The notes under the pieces were generated by a model. The model was given only the letters and a program-made list of their open reading frames with translations, did not search any database and was not told the origin of the DNA. Positions 7,652 through 17,355 of a stretch of 22,541 bases of DNA are shown here, piece after piece; position 1 is the stretch's first letter, and every line of letters begins with the position of its first letter. This stretch comes from JBCBJX01 sp038522735 (lineage in GTDB: Bacteria > Pseudomonadota > Alphaproteobacteria > Caulobacterales > Parvularculaceae), in NCBI GenBank assembly GCA_038522735.1, contig JBCBJX010000046.1, positions 1 to 22,541 on the forward strand, read 5' to 3'. The position numbers were made by a program, and so were the translations under genes.

Positions 7652-10420
7652 ATGATCAGAACGAAATCGCATGTTTTCGAAGCAGGCTTGTTGTCGGCGA
7701 GCGCGCTCGCAACGTCCGTCGCGCCGGCGCTGGCGCAGGACGAAAGCGATCGCGTCGAAACGGACGACGTCATCGTCGTCACAGTCGAACGGCGCGCCCA
7801 GTCCCTTCAGGATCTCGCCGGTACCGCCGTCGCGGTCTCCGCCGACGAGTTGCGCGAACTTGGCATCCGCAGCGTGGAGGATCTGGACGGCGACATCCCG
7901 GGCCTGCAGATTGCGAACAATCAGGGCAATGTTGAAATTTATATCCGGGGCATCGGTTCTTCAAACAACACCGAACTCGGCGACCCGGCCGCCGCGACTC
8001 ACATCAACGGCGTCTACGTCCCCCGCCCGTCCGGTATTGGCGCCGGATTTTTCGATATCGAGCGGGTCGAAGTGAACATCGGACCTCAAGGCACTTTGCG
8101 CGGCCGGAACGCGACGTCGGGCAGTGTGAACATCATTTCTTTCGAGCCCGGCATCGGCATCCGCGAATTCATGCTGGAAGCGAGCTACGGAAACTACCAG
8201 GAGTACCGCGTCGAGGGGATGGCTAACCTTCCGGTAACGGAGAACTCGGCCCTTCGCCTCGCAGGCTTCGTGCTTGAGCATGACAGCTATATGGAGAGCG
8301 TCACGCCGAATGCAGCCGAACTCGGTCTGAATGTTCCGACATCCGAAGCCCAGGGCGTCGGCGTCGCCGAGGGAGCAGTCGATTTCGGCTTCAGGGCGTC
8401 TTACAAGATCGAACCGACGGACACGCTTCGCGCGACCCTTACCTACGATTGGCTGTCTCAACAGGGGACGGGCTATACCGGCGTCAACTACGCCAACGCT
8501 CTCGGCAACGGGATCGATCCGAACACGATCGATGAGCCGCGCAAGGTCTTCGGACGGGCGTTCACGCCCGAAGAAGATACGGTTCACTGGGGTATCAAAG
8601 GACAGGTCGACTGGGAGACGCCATACTTCAACATCGAATACATCGGCTCCTATCGCGACCTCGTTTATGATTACGAGTTCGTGACGCCGGTAAGCGTCGC
8701 CTACCCCGGCGCGCTTGATAATCTGTCTCCGGCCGATTTCGATAATTTCAGCCGGGTTCGGTTCATAACTGACTCTGAGTCAATCGTTCAGGAGCTGCGG
8801 TTTTATTCGAACGACGACGAGAGCCCGCTCTACTGGACGGCCGGCGTCTTCTACTTTGAAGAGGACCAGCGCACGTTCCTCGGCACGACCGGCGACCGGA
8901 ACCCATTCTTCACGGGCGTCGAATTCAATCAGACCACGGCGACCGAGAGCCTCGCCTTCTACGCAGACGCGACTTACTCGGTGACGGAGAAGTTCCGGCT
9001 GACAGGGGGCGTTCGGTACTCTGAAGACAAAAAAGAGCGGTTCGGCGTCAACGCCCGCTATCAGTTCATAATCGGCGGCGAGAACTTCTCGTGCTGCTTT
9101 GGCACGGGCGTCGGGACGGAGGGCTTCGAGTTCAACGGTCTCGATCGCACGATCTTCAATCCGGACACGAACGGCGACGGAACGCTTGTCGACGATGAAA
9201 TTCTCGCCTTCTATTTCGATGGCGTGAAGACCTTCGGCATCCGGGACGGTCTCGACGACATCTACGGGAACGGCGTCGTTCTCGGCGACGCCCCGCCTGA
9301 GGATCACCCGGTTTGCGAGGGTTTTGTTTTCACCGGCTCCTGCGGCAACACGTTCGTGCCCGAAATCGACGGCCGCATTCCTTTCGCCGTGATCGGAGGG
9401 ACTAATATCGCCCTGCAGAACGGGTCGCTCGAGAACGACTTCATCGACTGGCGCGTCCGCGCGGAGTACGACATCACCGACGACAATCTCGTCTACGCTC
9501 TTGTCGCAACCGGCAACAAATCCGGCGGTTTCAACGACAACATCGCGGAGACGGAAGGTCTCGGCGGCGCAAGCCCTGCAGGCAGCGCGCCAGCGGCGTT
9601 CGACACCGATACGCTCGCGCCGACCTATGACGTTGAAACAAATACGCTCTTCGAAATCGGCACGAAAAACCAGTTCGAGATCGGCGATATCGGCGTCACG
9701 CTGAACGCCAGCGTGTTTTATAACGACTGGAAGGACCTTCAGCTCACGACACTGACCTCAACAGCGCAGATTCTGGAATTCGAGGGTGTAGATACAAGCG
9801 ATTTGACCCAGGATGAACTGGACAGTCTGGGCGGGAACGTCGTCTCGTTCACGTTCAATGCGTCCGATGCTGAAGTCTATGGCGCGCAGTTCGACGGCAA
9901 GCTCCGGTTCCCGGGCAACGTCAACTTCGATGCGACCCTGTTGTTTCTGCAGACAGAAATTACCGGGTCCGACGAAATCCAGGATTCACGGTTCCAGGCG
10001 GATGTCGATCCCGTGAATTCAGTGAACCGGTCTATCGAAGGCAACGAGCTGCCGCGGGCGCCCGATCTGCAGTTCAACGGCTCTCTGTCGAAGCTCTGGG
10101 AACTGCCGACGGGGACATTCGACGCGGTTATCTCGGCGGGCTATCGCTCCGACACCTTCATGACGATCTTCAACGGCGAAGATTTCTCCAATCCGAGCGA
10201 CCCCGAACCGCGCCTCAACGACGTCGTCGAAGGTTATTGGCTTGGCGACGCCGGGATCGGCTATTCCCACGGCTTCGATGACCGGCTTCGTTTCGAGGCG
10301 TACGTCAACAACTTCACAGGCAAGGAGATCGAGCAGGCAATCATCATCACCCAGTTCGACAACACGCGTTTCTTCAACCGTCCGCGCACCTACGGCGTGC
10401 GCGTACGGGCGAAATTCTAG
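7652..10420 (+). CDS. TonB-dependent outer-membrane receptor, likely for an oligosaccharide
   Basis: A 922-residue receptor that should import a ligand through the outer membrane using TonB energy. Signal peptide to APALA (cut after residue 28), a TonB-box-like DVIVVTV at 39-45, and a plug domain (SLQDLAGTAVAVSADELRE, SVEDLDGDIPGLQI, YIRGIGSS, GPQGTLRGRNATSGSVNI). A beta-barrel follows, ending in the terminal phenylalanine (YGVRVRAKF) expected for outer-membrane insertion. An extracellular-loop segment around 480-570 carries four cysteines and an EF-hand-like loop at 505-516. The start has GGGAGG seven bases before ATG; a longer frame from 7520 would precede the signal peptide. Sugar specificity is inferred from the GH3 and SGLT genes that follow on the same strand. 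Confidence 0.93.
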   Translation: MIRTKSHVFEAGLLSASALATSVAPALAQDESDRVETDDVIVVTVERRAQSLQDLAGTAVAVSADELRELGIRSVEDLDGDIPGLQIANNQGNVEIYIRGIGSSNNTELGDPAAATHINGVYVPRPSGIGAGFFDIERVEVNIGPQGTLRGRNATSGSVNIISFEPGIGIREFMLEASYGNYQEYRVEGMANLPVTENSALRLAGFVLEHDSYMESVTPNAAELGLNVPTSEAQGVGVAEGAVDFGFRASYKIEPTDTLRATLTYDWLSQQGTGYTGVNYANALGNGIDPNTIDEPRKVFGRAFTPEEDTVHWGIKGQVDWETPYFNIEYIGSYRDLVYDYEFVTPVSVAYPGALDNLSPADFDNFSRVRFITDSESIVQELRFYSNDDESPLYWTAGVFYFEEDQRTFLGTTGDRNPFFTGVEFNQTTATESLAFYADATYSVTEKFRLTGGVRYSEDKKERFGVNARYQFIIGGENFSCCFGTGVGTEGFEFNGLDRTIFNPDTNGDGTLVDDEILAFYFDGVKTFGIRDGLDDIYGNGVVLGDAPPEDHPVCEGFVFTGSCGNTFVPEIDGRIPFAVIGGTNIALQNGSLENDFIDWRVRAEYDITDDNLVYALVATGNKSGGFNDNIAETEGLGGASPAGSAPAAFDTDTLAPTYDVETNTLFEIGTKNQFEIGDIGVTLNASVFYNDWKDLQLTTLTSTAQILEFEGVDTSDLTQDELDSLGGNVVSFTFNASDAEVYGAQFDGKLRFPGNVNFDATLLFLQTEITGSDEIQDSRFQADVDPVNSVNRSIEGNELPRAPDLQFNGSLSKLWELPTGTFDAVISAGYRSDTFMTIFNGEDFSNPSDPEPRLNDVVEGYWLGDAGIGYSHGFDDRLRFEAYVNNFTGKEIEQAIIITQFDNTRFFNRPRTYGVRVRAKF

Positions 10421-10441
10421 GGAGCGGGCGACCACATGCCT

Positions 10442-10474
10442 CGGCGTGCGGAGCGAAAGCCGCTCCGCACGTCG
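10442..10474 (+). other. Intercistronic hairpin between receptor and GH3 genes
   Basis: CGTGCGGAGCG and CGCTCCGCACG form a perfect 11-base-pair stem around AAAGC, extendable to 14 pairs with one G-T. It starts 21 bases after the receptor stop and ends 31 bases before the GH3 start. There is no T-run, so it may act as an mRNA-stabilising or attenuating element giving more receptor than enzyme, instead of a full terminator. The function is inference. Confidence 0.5.
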
Positions 10475-10505
10475 CATGTTTGAAGTTACGAGACGCGAGA
10501 GACAG

Positions 10506-12368
10506 ATGAAAACACTGACCCTTCGCGCCGCCGTTGCTGCGTGCGCCGCCATGCTGTGCGTTGAACCTGCTACAAGCGAGGACGCGGCGTCGTGGCCGGC
10601 GATCAAATCGCCATACGGGCGAGACGCAGAGATCGAGCTGAAAATCAGCGATTTGATCGCACGGATGAGCGTCGAACAGAAAGTCGGCCAGATCATCCAG
10701 GCGGAAATCAAATCGATTTCCCCCGCCGATATCCGAAAATACCATATAGGTTCAGTGCTGAACGGCGGGGGATCGCTGCCGGCAGACAATCGCGACGACC
10801 CGCTTGCGCTCTGGGTCGCCGCGGCAAATGCATTCTACGACGCGTCGATGGACACCTCGAAAGGCGGGCTGGCGATCCCGGTCATCTGGGGGACGGACGC
10901 GGTCCACGGCCATAACAACGTCCGTGGCGCAACGATCTTCCCGCACAATATCGGCCTCGGCGCCGCGAATGATCCCGCGCTCATGCGAAATATCGGCGTT
11001 GCGACGGCCCACGAAGTCGCTGCGACAGGGATCGACTGGGCTTTTGCGCCGACCGTAGCAGTCGCGCGTGATCCGCGTTGGGGACGCACCTATGAGAGCT
11101 ATTCAGACGACCCGGAAATTGTTGCGACGCTCTCATCGGAACTCATTCTCGGCCTTCAGGGCCACCCTGCGCTCGGCGACGCGCTGAACGAGCAGAAGGT
11201 GGTGGCGACGGCCAAGCACTTTATCGGCGACGGCGGTACGACGGGCGGCGTCGATCAGGGCGATACGGCGGTTGCGGAAAACATCCTGCGAGACGTGCAC
11301 GGGCGGCCGTACTTCCAGGCTCTCGGCGTCGGCGTCCAGACGGTTATGGCGAGCTTCAACAGCTGGAACGGCGAAAAGCTGCATGGGCACAAATATCTTC
11401 TGACAGACGTTCTTAAAGACGGAATGGGCTTCGACGGTCTCGTCGTCGGCGACTGGAACGGTCACGGACAGGTCGAGGGCTGCTCCGACGTCTCGTGCCC
11501 GCAAGCAATTAACGCGGGCGTCGACCTCATTATGGTTCCGGAGAAGTGGAAGGCGTTCCATCGCAATACGGTGAGACAGGCGAAACGCGGGGAGATCTCC
11601 ACCGAACGCCTTGACGACGCGGTTCGCCGGGTCCTTCGAGTCAAATTCCGTGCTGGTCTCTTTGATAACGGTCGTCCGTCGCAGCACGCGCTCGCTGCGC
11701 GTTTCGATCTTATCGGCCATCCCGACCACCGCGCCATCGCTCGAACAGCGGTGCAAAAATCGCTCGTACTTCTGAAGAACGATGAAGTGCTGCCGATCGA
11801 CGGCGTGAAAACGGTGTTTGTCGGCGGTGCGGGGGCCGACAATATTCCGATGCAGGCGGGCGGGTGGTCGGTCACCTGGCAAGGTGACGACACCGACAAT
11901 GGCGACTTTCCCGGCGCGACGTCCATCCTTGAAGGCTTCAAAGCCGCAATCGGGGCGAACGGCGGAGAAGTCTCGACCGATCCGGACGCAAACGCGGACG
12001 TCGCAGTCATCGTATTTGGTGAGAACCCGTATGCGGAGTTTGAAGGTGATCTGAAGGACTTGAAGTTCCCTCTCGATCAGTCCAACGATTTCAAACTTAT
12101 GCAGCGCTTCAAACAGCAAGGCGTTTCGGTGGTCGCCGTCTTCCTCACAGGACGACCGCGTAGCGTCGATGCTGCGATCAACGTGTCTGACGCCTTTGTC
12201 GTCGCATGGCTTCCCGGCACGGAAGGCGCCGGTGTGGCCGATGTTCTTGTTGCAGGCGGAACGTCGAACGACTTCTCCGGCCGATTGCCGTTCGATTGGC
12301 CGAGGTCGGGCGATCAACGCAATTTGTATAAACGGGGCTATGGGCTTCGTCTGACGGATCAGAACTAA
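10506..12368 (+). CDS. Exported GH3 beta-glucosidase / exo-beta-glucanase
   Basis: A 620-residue family 3 glycoside hydrolase releasing terminal glucose from beta-linked oligosaccharides, probably in the periplasm (signal peptide within the first 24 residues). Seen: IPVIWGTDAVHGHNNVRGATIFPHN, FAPTVAVARDPRWGRTYES, KHFIGDGGT, nucleophile Asp316 in VVGDWNGH, and, in the C-terminal domain, FGENPYAEFEGD. The last matches the acid/base loop of the barley exo-glucanase ExoI, with Glu511 in the catalytic place. This subgroup attacks beta-1,3- and beta-1,4-glucans. The enzyme ends shortly after that domain (GYGLRL), without the C-terminal extension of ExoP-type enzymes. A weak GAGAGA precedes the ATG. 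It follows the receptor gene by 85 bases. Confidence 0.93.
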   Translation: MKTLTLRAAVAACAAMLCVEPATSEDAASWPAIKSPYGRDAEIELKISDLIARMSVEQKVGQIIQAEIKSISPADIRKYHIGSVLNGGGSLPADNRDDPLALWVAAANAFYDASMDTSKGGLAIPVIWGTDAVHGHNNVRGATIFPHNIGLGAANDPALMRNIGVATAHEVAATGIDWAFAPTVAVARDPRWGRTYESYSDDPEIVATLSSELILGLQGHPALGDALNEQKVVATAKHFIGDGGTTGGVDQGDTAVAENILRDVHGRPYFQALGVGVQTVMASFNSWNGEKLHGHKYLLTDVLKDGMGFDGLVVGDWNGHGQVEGCSDVSCPQAINAGVDLIMVPEKWKAFHRNTVRQAKRGEISTERLDDAVRRVLRVKFRAGLFDNGRPSQHALAARFDLIGHPDHRAIARTAVQKSLVLLKNDEVLPIDGVKTVFVGGAGADNIPMQAGGWSVTWQGDDTDNGDFPGATSILEGFKAAIGANGGEVSTDPDANADVAVIVFGENPYAEFEGDLKDLKFPLDQSNDFKLMQRFKQQGVSVVAVFLTGRPRSVDAAINVSDAFVVAWLPGTEGAGVADVLVAGGTSNDFSGRLPFDWPRSGDQRNLYKRGYGLRLTDQN

Positions 12369-12429
12369 CGCGCGACCGAAGCCGGACGTAGTCCAGCGTT
12401 TCCTTGAATGAGATACCAGGCCCCTGCTG

Positions 12430-14076
<1,647 letters not shown>

Positions 14077-14139
14077 GGCGGACGAGAACTGATGACTTTC
14101 CGCGCCGCAGGCTAATCCGCACTATGATTGAAGCGTCAC

Positions 14140-14158
14140 CTGGGCGGACGTCGCCCAG
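14140..14158 (+). terminator. Candidate terminator after the symporter gene
   Basis: CTGGGCG and CGCCCAG pair perfectly around GACGT, 63 bases after the symporter stop. There is no T-run, so this is a weak terminator call made mainly on position at the end of the uptake locus. Confidence 0.35.
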
Positions 14159-14195
14159 CTGATGTCATTATGATGTGCGTGTGCTGTATGTTCAT

Positions 14196-14287
14196 TCAGA
14201 GCAGGATATCCACCGCGAAGAAGGTGAAGAAGCCGCCGAAGATGTAGGCGCCGGCTGCGATTGCGAGGATGAGGGTTCCGATGCGGC
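14196..14287 (-). pseudogene. 3' fragment of an unidentified small membrane-protein gene
   Basis: Minus-strand codons ending in TGA at 14196-14198 read RRIGTLILAIAAGAYIF then GGFFTFFAVDILL: one convincing transmembrane span followed by the stop. Upstream the frame enters IS sequence where the IS reading frame differs, so this looks like the tail of a gene cut by the IS junction at about 14288. The family was not recognised. GC-rich sequence can give chance hydrophobic frames, which keeps confidence modest. Confidence 0.35.
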
Positions 14288-14552
14288 GCGCTTGTCGTTC
14301 ACCGGCCAGCCCGAATGCCGGAGCAACGCAGCGATCCGACGATAGCCCCCGGATCAAGTCCGGGGCAGGCTCCGCGGCCGTACTGGCGAGCGAGCTCGAT
14401 CATGTCCGCGACCAGGCGTTCTTCATCCTCCCGGCCTCGCGGCGCTCGCCGTTGAGTCGAACGATGCTGGCCAAGAGCTCTGCAAGCACGTCGCTCTGAG
14501 ACGCCGAGATCTCGACGGACTTGGTCGATGCACTTTCGACGGCGCGAGGGGC
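14288..14552 (-). pseudogene. IS3-family transposase OrfB, N-terminal fragment interrupted by a palindrome
   Basis: Minus-strand reading in the -1 frame after OrfA gives SPSRRRKCIDQVRRDLGV, SERRACRALGQHRSTQRR and DMIELARQYGR, typical for the start of IS407-group OrfB. The sequence then enters a 26-base palindromic repeat (14348-14373). OrfB resumes beyond it in a shifted frame as GYRRIAALLRHSGWPV and NDKR, the expected continuation of YGRYGYRR. Similarity ends at about 14288. The integrase catalytic core is absent. Confidence 0.8.
14348..14373 (-). repeat. Palindromic repeat copy inside OrfB
   Basis: The unit contains CCCCGGACTTGATCCGGGG on the minus strand, with a 7-base-pair stem around a 5-base loop and an AGCCTG prefix. 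It sits between codons for YGR and GYRR of OrfB, replacing one expected codon and shifting the frame. The same unit lies in OrfA in the opposite orientation. Similar palindromes are common in alphaproteobacterial genomes (from general knowledge, not searched here). Confidence 0.75.
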
Positions 14553-14855
14553 TTAGAAAGCCTGCCCCGGACTTGATCCGGGGTTTCCCTTGGCGGCTTC
14601 CGCCAGGATCAGTTTGTCGAGGGTGAGATCCGAGACCGCCCGACGCAGACGCTCGTTCTCCTTCTCAAGCTCCTTCAGGCGCTTCAGCTGATCCGCCGAC
14701 AAGCCGCCGTACTCCTTGCGCCACCGGTAGAACGTCACCTCGGTTACGCCGATTTGTCGGATCGCATCGACCATCGTCGCGCCCTGTCCGCGCAGCACTT
14801 CGACCTGCCGCAGCTTCGTGACGATCTCTTTGGGTTTGTATCTCTTCCGGGCCAT
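14553..14855 (-). CDS. IS3-family transposase OrfA (HTH protein) with an 8-residue insertion near its end
   Basis: A 100-residue DNA-binding subunit of an IS3-family transposase: helix-turn-helix of the IS407 type (MVDAIRQIGVTEVTFYRWRK) followed by the leucine-zipper region (LKRLKELEKENERLRRAV, SDLTLDKLILAEAAKG). Relatives normally end GNF. Here GN is followed by PGSSPGQA, encoded by the 24-base palindrome at 14559-14582, and then F and the stop, so the insertion kept the frame. AGGAGG before ATG 14855 supports the start; an ATG at 14873 lies upstream of that ribosome site. The frame next to it holds OrfB, where a -1 shift would produce the fused transposase. With OrfB broken it is probably non-functional. 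Confidence 0.82.
   Translation of the reverse strand: MARKRYKPKEIVTKLRQVEVLRGQGATMVDAIRQIGVTEVTFYRWRKEYGGLSADQLKRLKELEKENERLRRAVSDLTLDKLILAEAAKGNPGSSPGQAF
14559..14582 (+). repeat. Palindromic repeat copy inside the end of OrfA
   Basis: The same unit as in OrfB (AGCCTG followed by the CCCCGGACTTGATCCGGG core), here on the plus strand. It lies between the Asn and Phe codons of the OrfA end. Its 24 bases add eight codons (PGSSPGQA) without breaking the frame. Together the two copies form an inverted pair around a 185-base segment of the IS. Confidence 0.75.
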
Positions 14856-14908
14856 CTCGGTCCTCCTTCCCATAACTCAGGATGGACCAACTCAATGGGG
14901 GAGGCTCA

Positions 14909-15059
14909 CCAGTACGCCGCTGTCGTCGAGCACCCGAACTCGGCGCGCTTCTGAAAACGGTATCGGTGCGAGCTTCAAGGCCTTTTCCCCGCAGATCATC
15001 TTTGTCTGGGAAGGCTAAACGGGAGCGCCTCAGGAACTCGTTTACGGAGCGGGATACTA
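14909..15059. other. Short unassigned gap between the IS end and the J-domain gene
   Basis: No complete gene. A plus-strand frame ends with ENGIGASFKAFSPQIIFVWEG at stop 15016-15018. It could be the 3' fragment of a gene cut by the IS, because its composition looks protein-like, but no family was recognised and no start is visible outside the IS. Confidence 0.25.
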
Positions 15060-15578
15060 TCAGGCCCTGCCCTTACGCGCCGCGGCGATCTTGGCGTACG
15101 CGGCGTTCAAACGCTGGCTCAGTTCCTTGCCCGCATCGACGAGGCTCGCATCGACCCCGGCGGCGCGCAGTCGGTCCGGGTGCGCGGTTTTCAGGCGCGC
15201 GAGATACGCCGAGCGGACGATCTCCCAGGGGGCGTCGGCGGTGACGCCGAGGACTTCATAGGGGTCGCTCGACCAGGCGTCGGCCGGCCTGCGGAAGCCC
15301 ATATCGGCGGACCGGACGCCCGGGTCCGGTTTCTCCTCAGCGCTCCCGGACGTCTGCTTCATCGGTCGCTGGCGGAGTTCCAGGATGCGGGACTTGGCGA
15401 TGGCGCGGAAGCCGTCGGCCGCTTCGACCGGCAGGAAGGCCCGTTCATCGTTCAGGAGGTCCGAGACCCGGCCGCCGCGGGCGACGAAGACGGCGCAGTC
15501 GAGCGTCTCGCTTTCGGAAAGCGCGATGCTGACCGGGATTTTCACGCGTTCAACGCGTCTCGCGCTGGTGTCGAACAT
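15060..15578 (-). CDS. J-domain protein with N-terminal DUF6812-like region
   Basis: A 172-residue cytoplasmic protein. Residues about 5-68 (RRVERVKIPVSIALSE, GRVSDLLNDERAFLPVE) resemble the DUF6812 domain found with J-domains in alphaproteobacteria. Residues 104-165 form a J-domain (DPYEVLGVTADAPWEIVRSAY, then HPD at 133-135), so it likely stimulates an Hsp70 (DnaK-type) ATPase for an unknown client. The start at 15578 was chosen because the domain begins there. An ATG at 15671 would overlap the upstream MBL gene by ATGA and give 203 residues, but the extra 31 look like untranslated sequence. It is the last gene of the minus-strand cluster. Confidence 0.8.
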   Translation of the reverse strand: MFDTSARRVERVKIPVSIALSESETLDCAVFVARGGRVSDLLNDERAFLPVEAADGFRAIAKSRILELRQRPMKQTSGSAEEKPDPGVRSADMGFRRPADAWSSDPYEVLGVTADAPWEIVRSAYLARLKTAHPDRLRAAGVDASLVDAGKELSQRLNAAYAKIAAARKGRA

Positions 15579-15667
15579 GCCTTCAGCGTCCCTCTCGCGG
15601 CCCCCCAAGCGGCCACTTTTGGAAGAAATCTGCAGGTTTCGCGCCAGTTCCGGACGCGGACGGTGCT

Positions 15668-16516
15668 TCATGCGCTAGATGAAAGACGCCCCTCAAGGAC
15701 CATGCCGTCGAAGGCCGGTTCGACGCCCTCGGGCAGATCCCGGCGGAGCGTCTCGTAATCCATATCCACATGAAGATTGGTCAGAACGGCGCGTCGGGGC
15801 TTGACGCGGTCGATCCACGAGAGCGTCCGGTCGAGGTGGGCGTGGGTCTTGTGCGGCGTGTAGCGGAGCGCATCGACCACCCAGATGTCGACGCCGTCGA
15901 GGATTTCAAAGCTCTCCTCGGAAAGATCGGCGACGTCGCTTGAATACGCGAAAGGCCCGATGCGGAAGCCGAGGCTGTCGACCGGCCCGTGGCCCTGCAG
16001 GAACGCGGCGACCGGCGCGAGGCCGCCCGGCCCCTTGATCTCGAACGTGGTTCCGACTTGCGGCGTCTCGCGCAGCTCCAGGATCGGCGGATAGAGAGAG
16101 CCGGGCTTCTGGCGGAAGCAGTAGGCGAACCGCTCGACGAAATCGGGAGCGGTGTGACCGTCCACGTAAACCGGGACACGTGCTTTCATCTGCATGGCGA
16201 CGACGCGCAGGTCGTCGACGCCGTGGGTCTGGTCGGCGTGGTCATGGGTGATGAGAACCGCGTCGAGGCGCTTCACGCGCGCCTCGATCAGCTGCTCGCG
16301 GAGGTCGGGCGCCGTGTCGACAAGGACGGCCGTCACCGCGTCGCGCGCGAAGGCGTCGTCGCGCGAGACTTCGAACAGCATGGAGCAGCGACGGCGGCGG
16401 TTTTTCGGGTTTTCAGGGTCGCACGCACCCCAGTCGCCGCCGCCCTCCGGCCCGCCGATGCGCGGAACGCCGCCGGAGGAGCCGCAGCCGAGGACGATCC
16501 CGCGGATGCGGCTCAT
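15668..16516 (-). CDS. MBL-fold metallohydrolase, PhnP-like
   Basis: A 282-residue metallo-beta-lactamase-fold hydrolase, probably a phosphodiesterase acting on a small nucleotide or cyclic phosphate. Seen: N-terminal LGCGSSGGVPRIGG, the metal motif ITHDHADQTHGVDDLR with His91 and His93 and Asp95, and LRYTPHKTHAHLD, TNLHVDMDY near the C-terminus. The position after Asp95 is Gln where classical HxHxDH enzymes have His; this Gln is, from memory, usual in alphaproteobacterial members next to tatD. The exact substrate is not readable. It starts inside the tatD stop (ATGA, 4-base overlap), so the two are translationally coupled. Confidence 0.88.
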   Translation of the reverse strand: MSRIRGIVLGCGSSGGVPRIGGPEGGGDWGACDPENPKNRRRRCSMLFEVSRDDAFARDAVTAVLVDTAPDLREQLIEARVKRLDAVLITHDHADQTHGVDDLRVVAMQMKARVPVYVDGHTAPDFVERFAYCFRQKPGSLYPPILELRETPQVGTTFEIKGPGGLAPVAAFLQGHGPVDSLGFRIGPFAYSSDVADLSEESFEILDGVDIWVVDALRYTPHKTHAHLDRTLSWIDRVKPRRAVLTNLHVDMDYETLRRDLPEGVEPAFDGMVLEGRLSSSA

Positions 16517-17355
16517 GCGAGCCCCGCCGCGAGGACGGCCGGCGGAACCGGCCGCGCGCGCTCGAACAGGCGGAAGAAGTTCGCCGTCGTCGCCCGGGCG
16601 ACGGTCTCCACGTCTTCGCCGCGCGCCGCGGCGAGCGCCTCCACGACGCCGCCGATGTAAGCCGGCTCATTGCGCCGCCCGCGCCAGGGGACCGGCGCGA
16701 GATAAGGACAGTCGGTCTCGACGATCAGCCGGTCGAGCGGGACCCGGGCGGCGACCGCCCTCACCTCGTCGGCCTTTTTGAAGCTGACGATGCCGGAGAA
16801 CGCGACATAGCCGCCGAGGCCCAGCGACGTCTCGGCGAGGTCCCAACCACCGGTATAGCAATGGAGCAGCGGCCGGAACGCGCCGTCGGCGGCGTGTTCG
16901 GCGAGATAGCGCGCCATGTCGGCGTCGGCGTCCCGGGAATGGATGATGAGCGGCAGGCCCGTCGCCCGCGCCGCGGCGATATGGGCCTCGAAGACCGGCG
17001 CCTGCACGGCCCGATCTGAATACTCATAGTAATAATCGAGACCGCATTCGCCGATCCCGACGACGTCTTCCGATGCCGCAAGCGCGATTAGCGTTTCGGC
17101 GCTCAAGTCTCTGTAATTCTGCGCATAATGCGGATGGACGCCCGCGGACCGCCAGACGGCGGCGCCGCGGTCCGCGACGGCCGTCACGGCCTCGGTCGAG
17201 GCTAGCGTGTCGGAGATCGCGATCATGCCGGCGACGTTCGCGGCTTCGGCGCGCTCGAAGACAGCGTCGAGATCGTCCGCGTAGGCCTCGCCGTGGAGGT
17301 TTACATGGCTGTCGATCAGCGGCGTCGGCGACCGGGTCGGATCAGGTGCGGGCAT
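16513..17355 (-). CDS. TatD-family metal-dependent hydrolase (DNase-like)
   Basis: A 280-residue TIM-barrel hydrolase of the TatD/YcfH family; members remove nucleotides from DNA 3' ends or act as D-aminoacyl-tRNA deacylases. Metal-site motifs present: GIGECGLDYY (Glu103), IIHSRDADAD (His139), LLHCYTGG (His165) and IVETDCPYLAPVP (Asp215), plus AGVHPHYA. The usual first motif DSHCHLD is DSHVNLHG here: His17 is kept but the second histidine is Asn19, so one metal may be bound differently. The gene lies 22 bases after holB and overlaps the MBL gene by 4. Confidence 0.92.
   Translation of the reverse strand: MPAPDPTRSPTPLIDSHVNLHGEAYADDLDAVFERAEAANVAGMIAISDTLASTEAVTAVADRGAAVWRSAGVHPHYAQNYRDLSAETLIALAASEDVVGIGECGLDYYYEYSDRAVQAPVFEAHIAAARATGLPLIIHSRDADADMARYLAEHAADGAFRPLLHCYTGGWDLAETSLGLGGYVAFSGIVSFKKADEVRAVAARVPLDRLIVETDCPYLAPVPWRGRRNEPAYIGGVVEALAAARGEDVETVARATTANFFRLFERARPVPPAVLAAGLA

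Larger units (their letters stand above)
14288..14908 (-). mobile_element. IS3-family (IS407-like) element, truncated, with two palindrome insertions
   Basis: The minus strand carries, in order, a probable IS end near 14908 (TGAGCCTCCCCCATTG), AGGAGG, OrfA (14855-14553) and the first third of OrfB, which stops matching at VNDKR near 14288. The catalytic DDE part of OrfB and the far inverted repeat are missing, so the element cannot move by itself. The 5' end matches the remnant at 5184-5280 and has the same orientation. Two copies of one palindromic repeat interrupt OrfA and OrfB. Confidence 0.85.
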
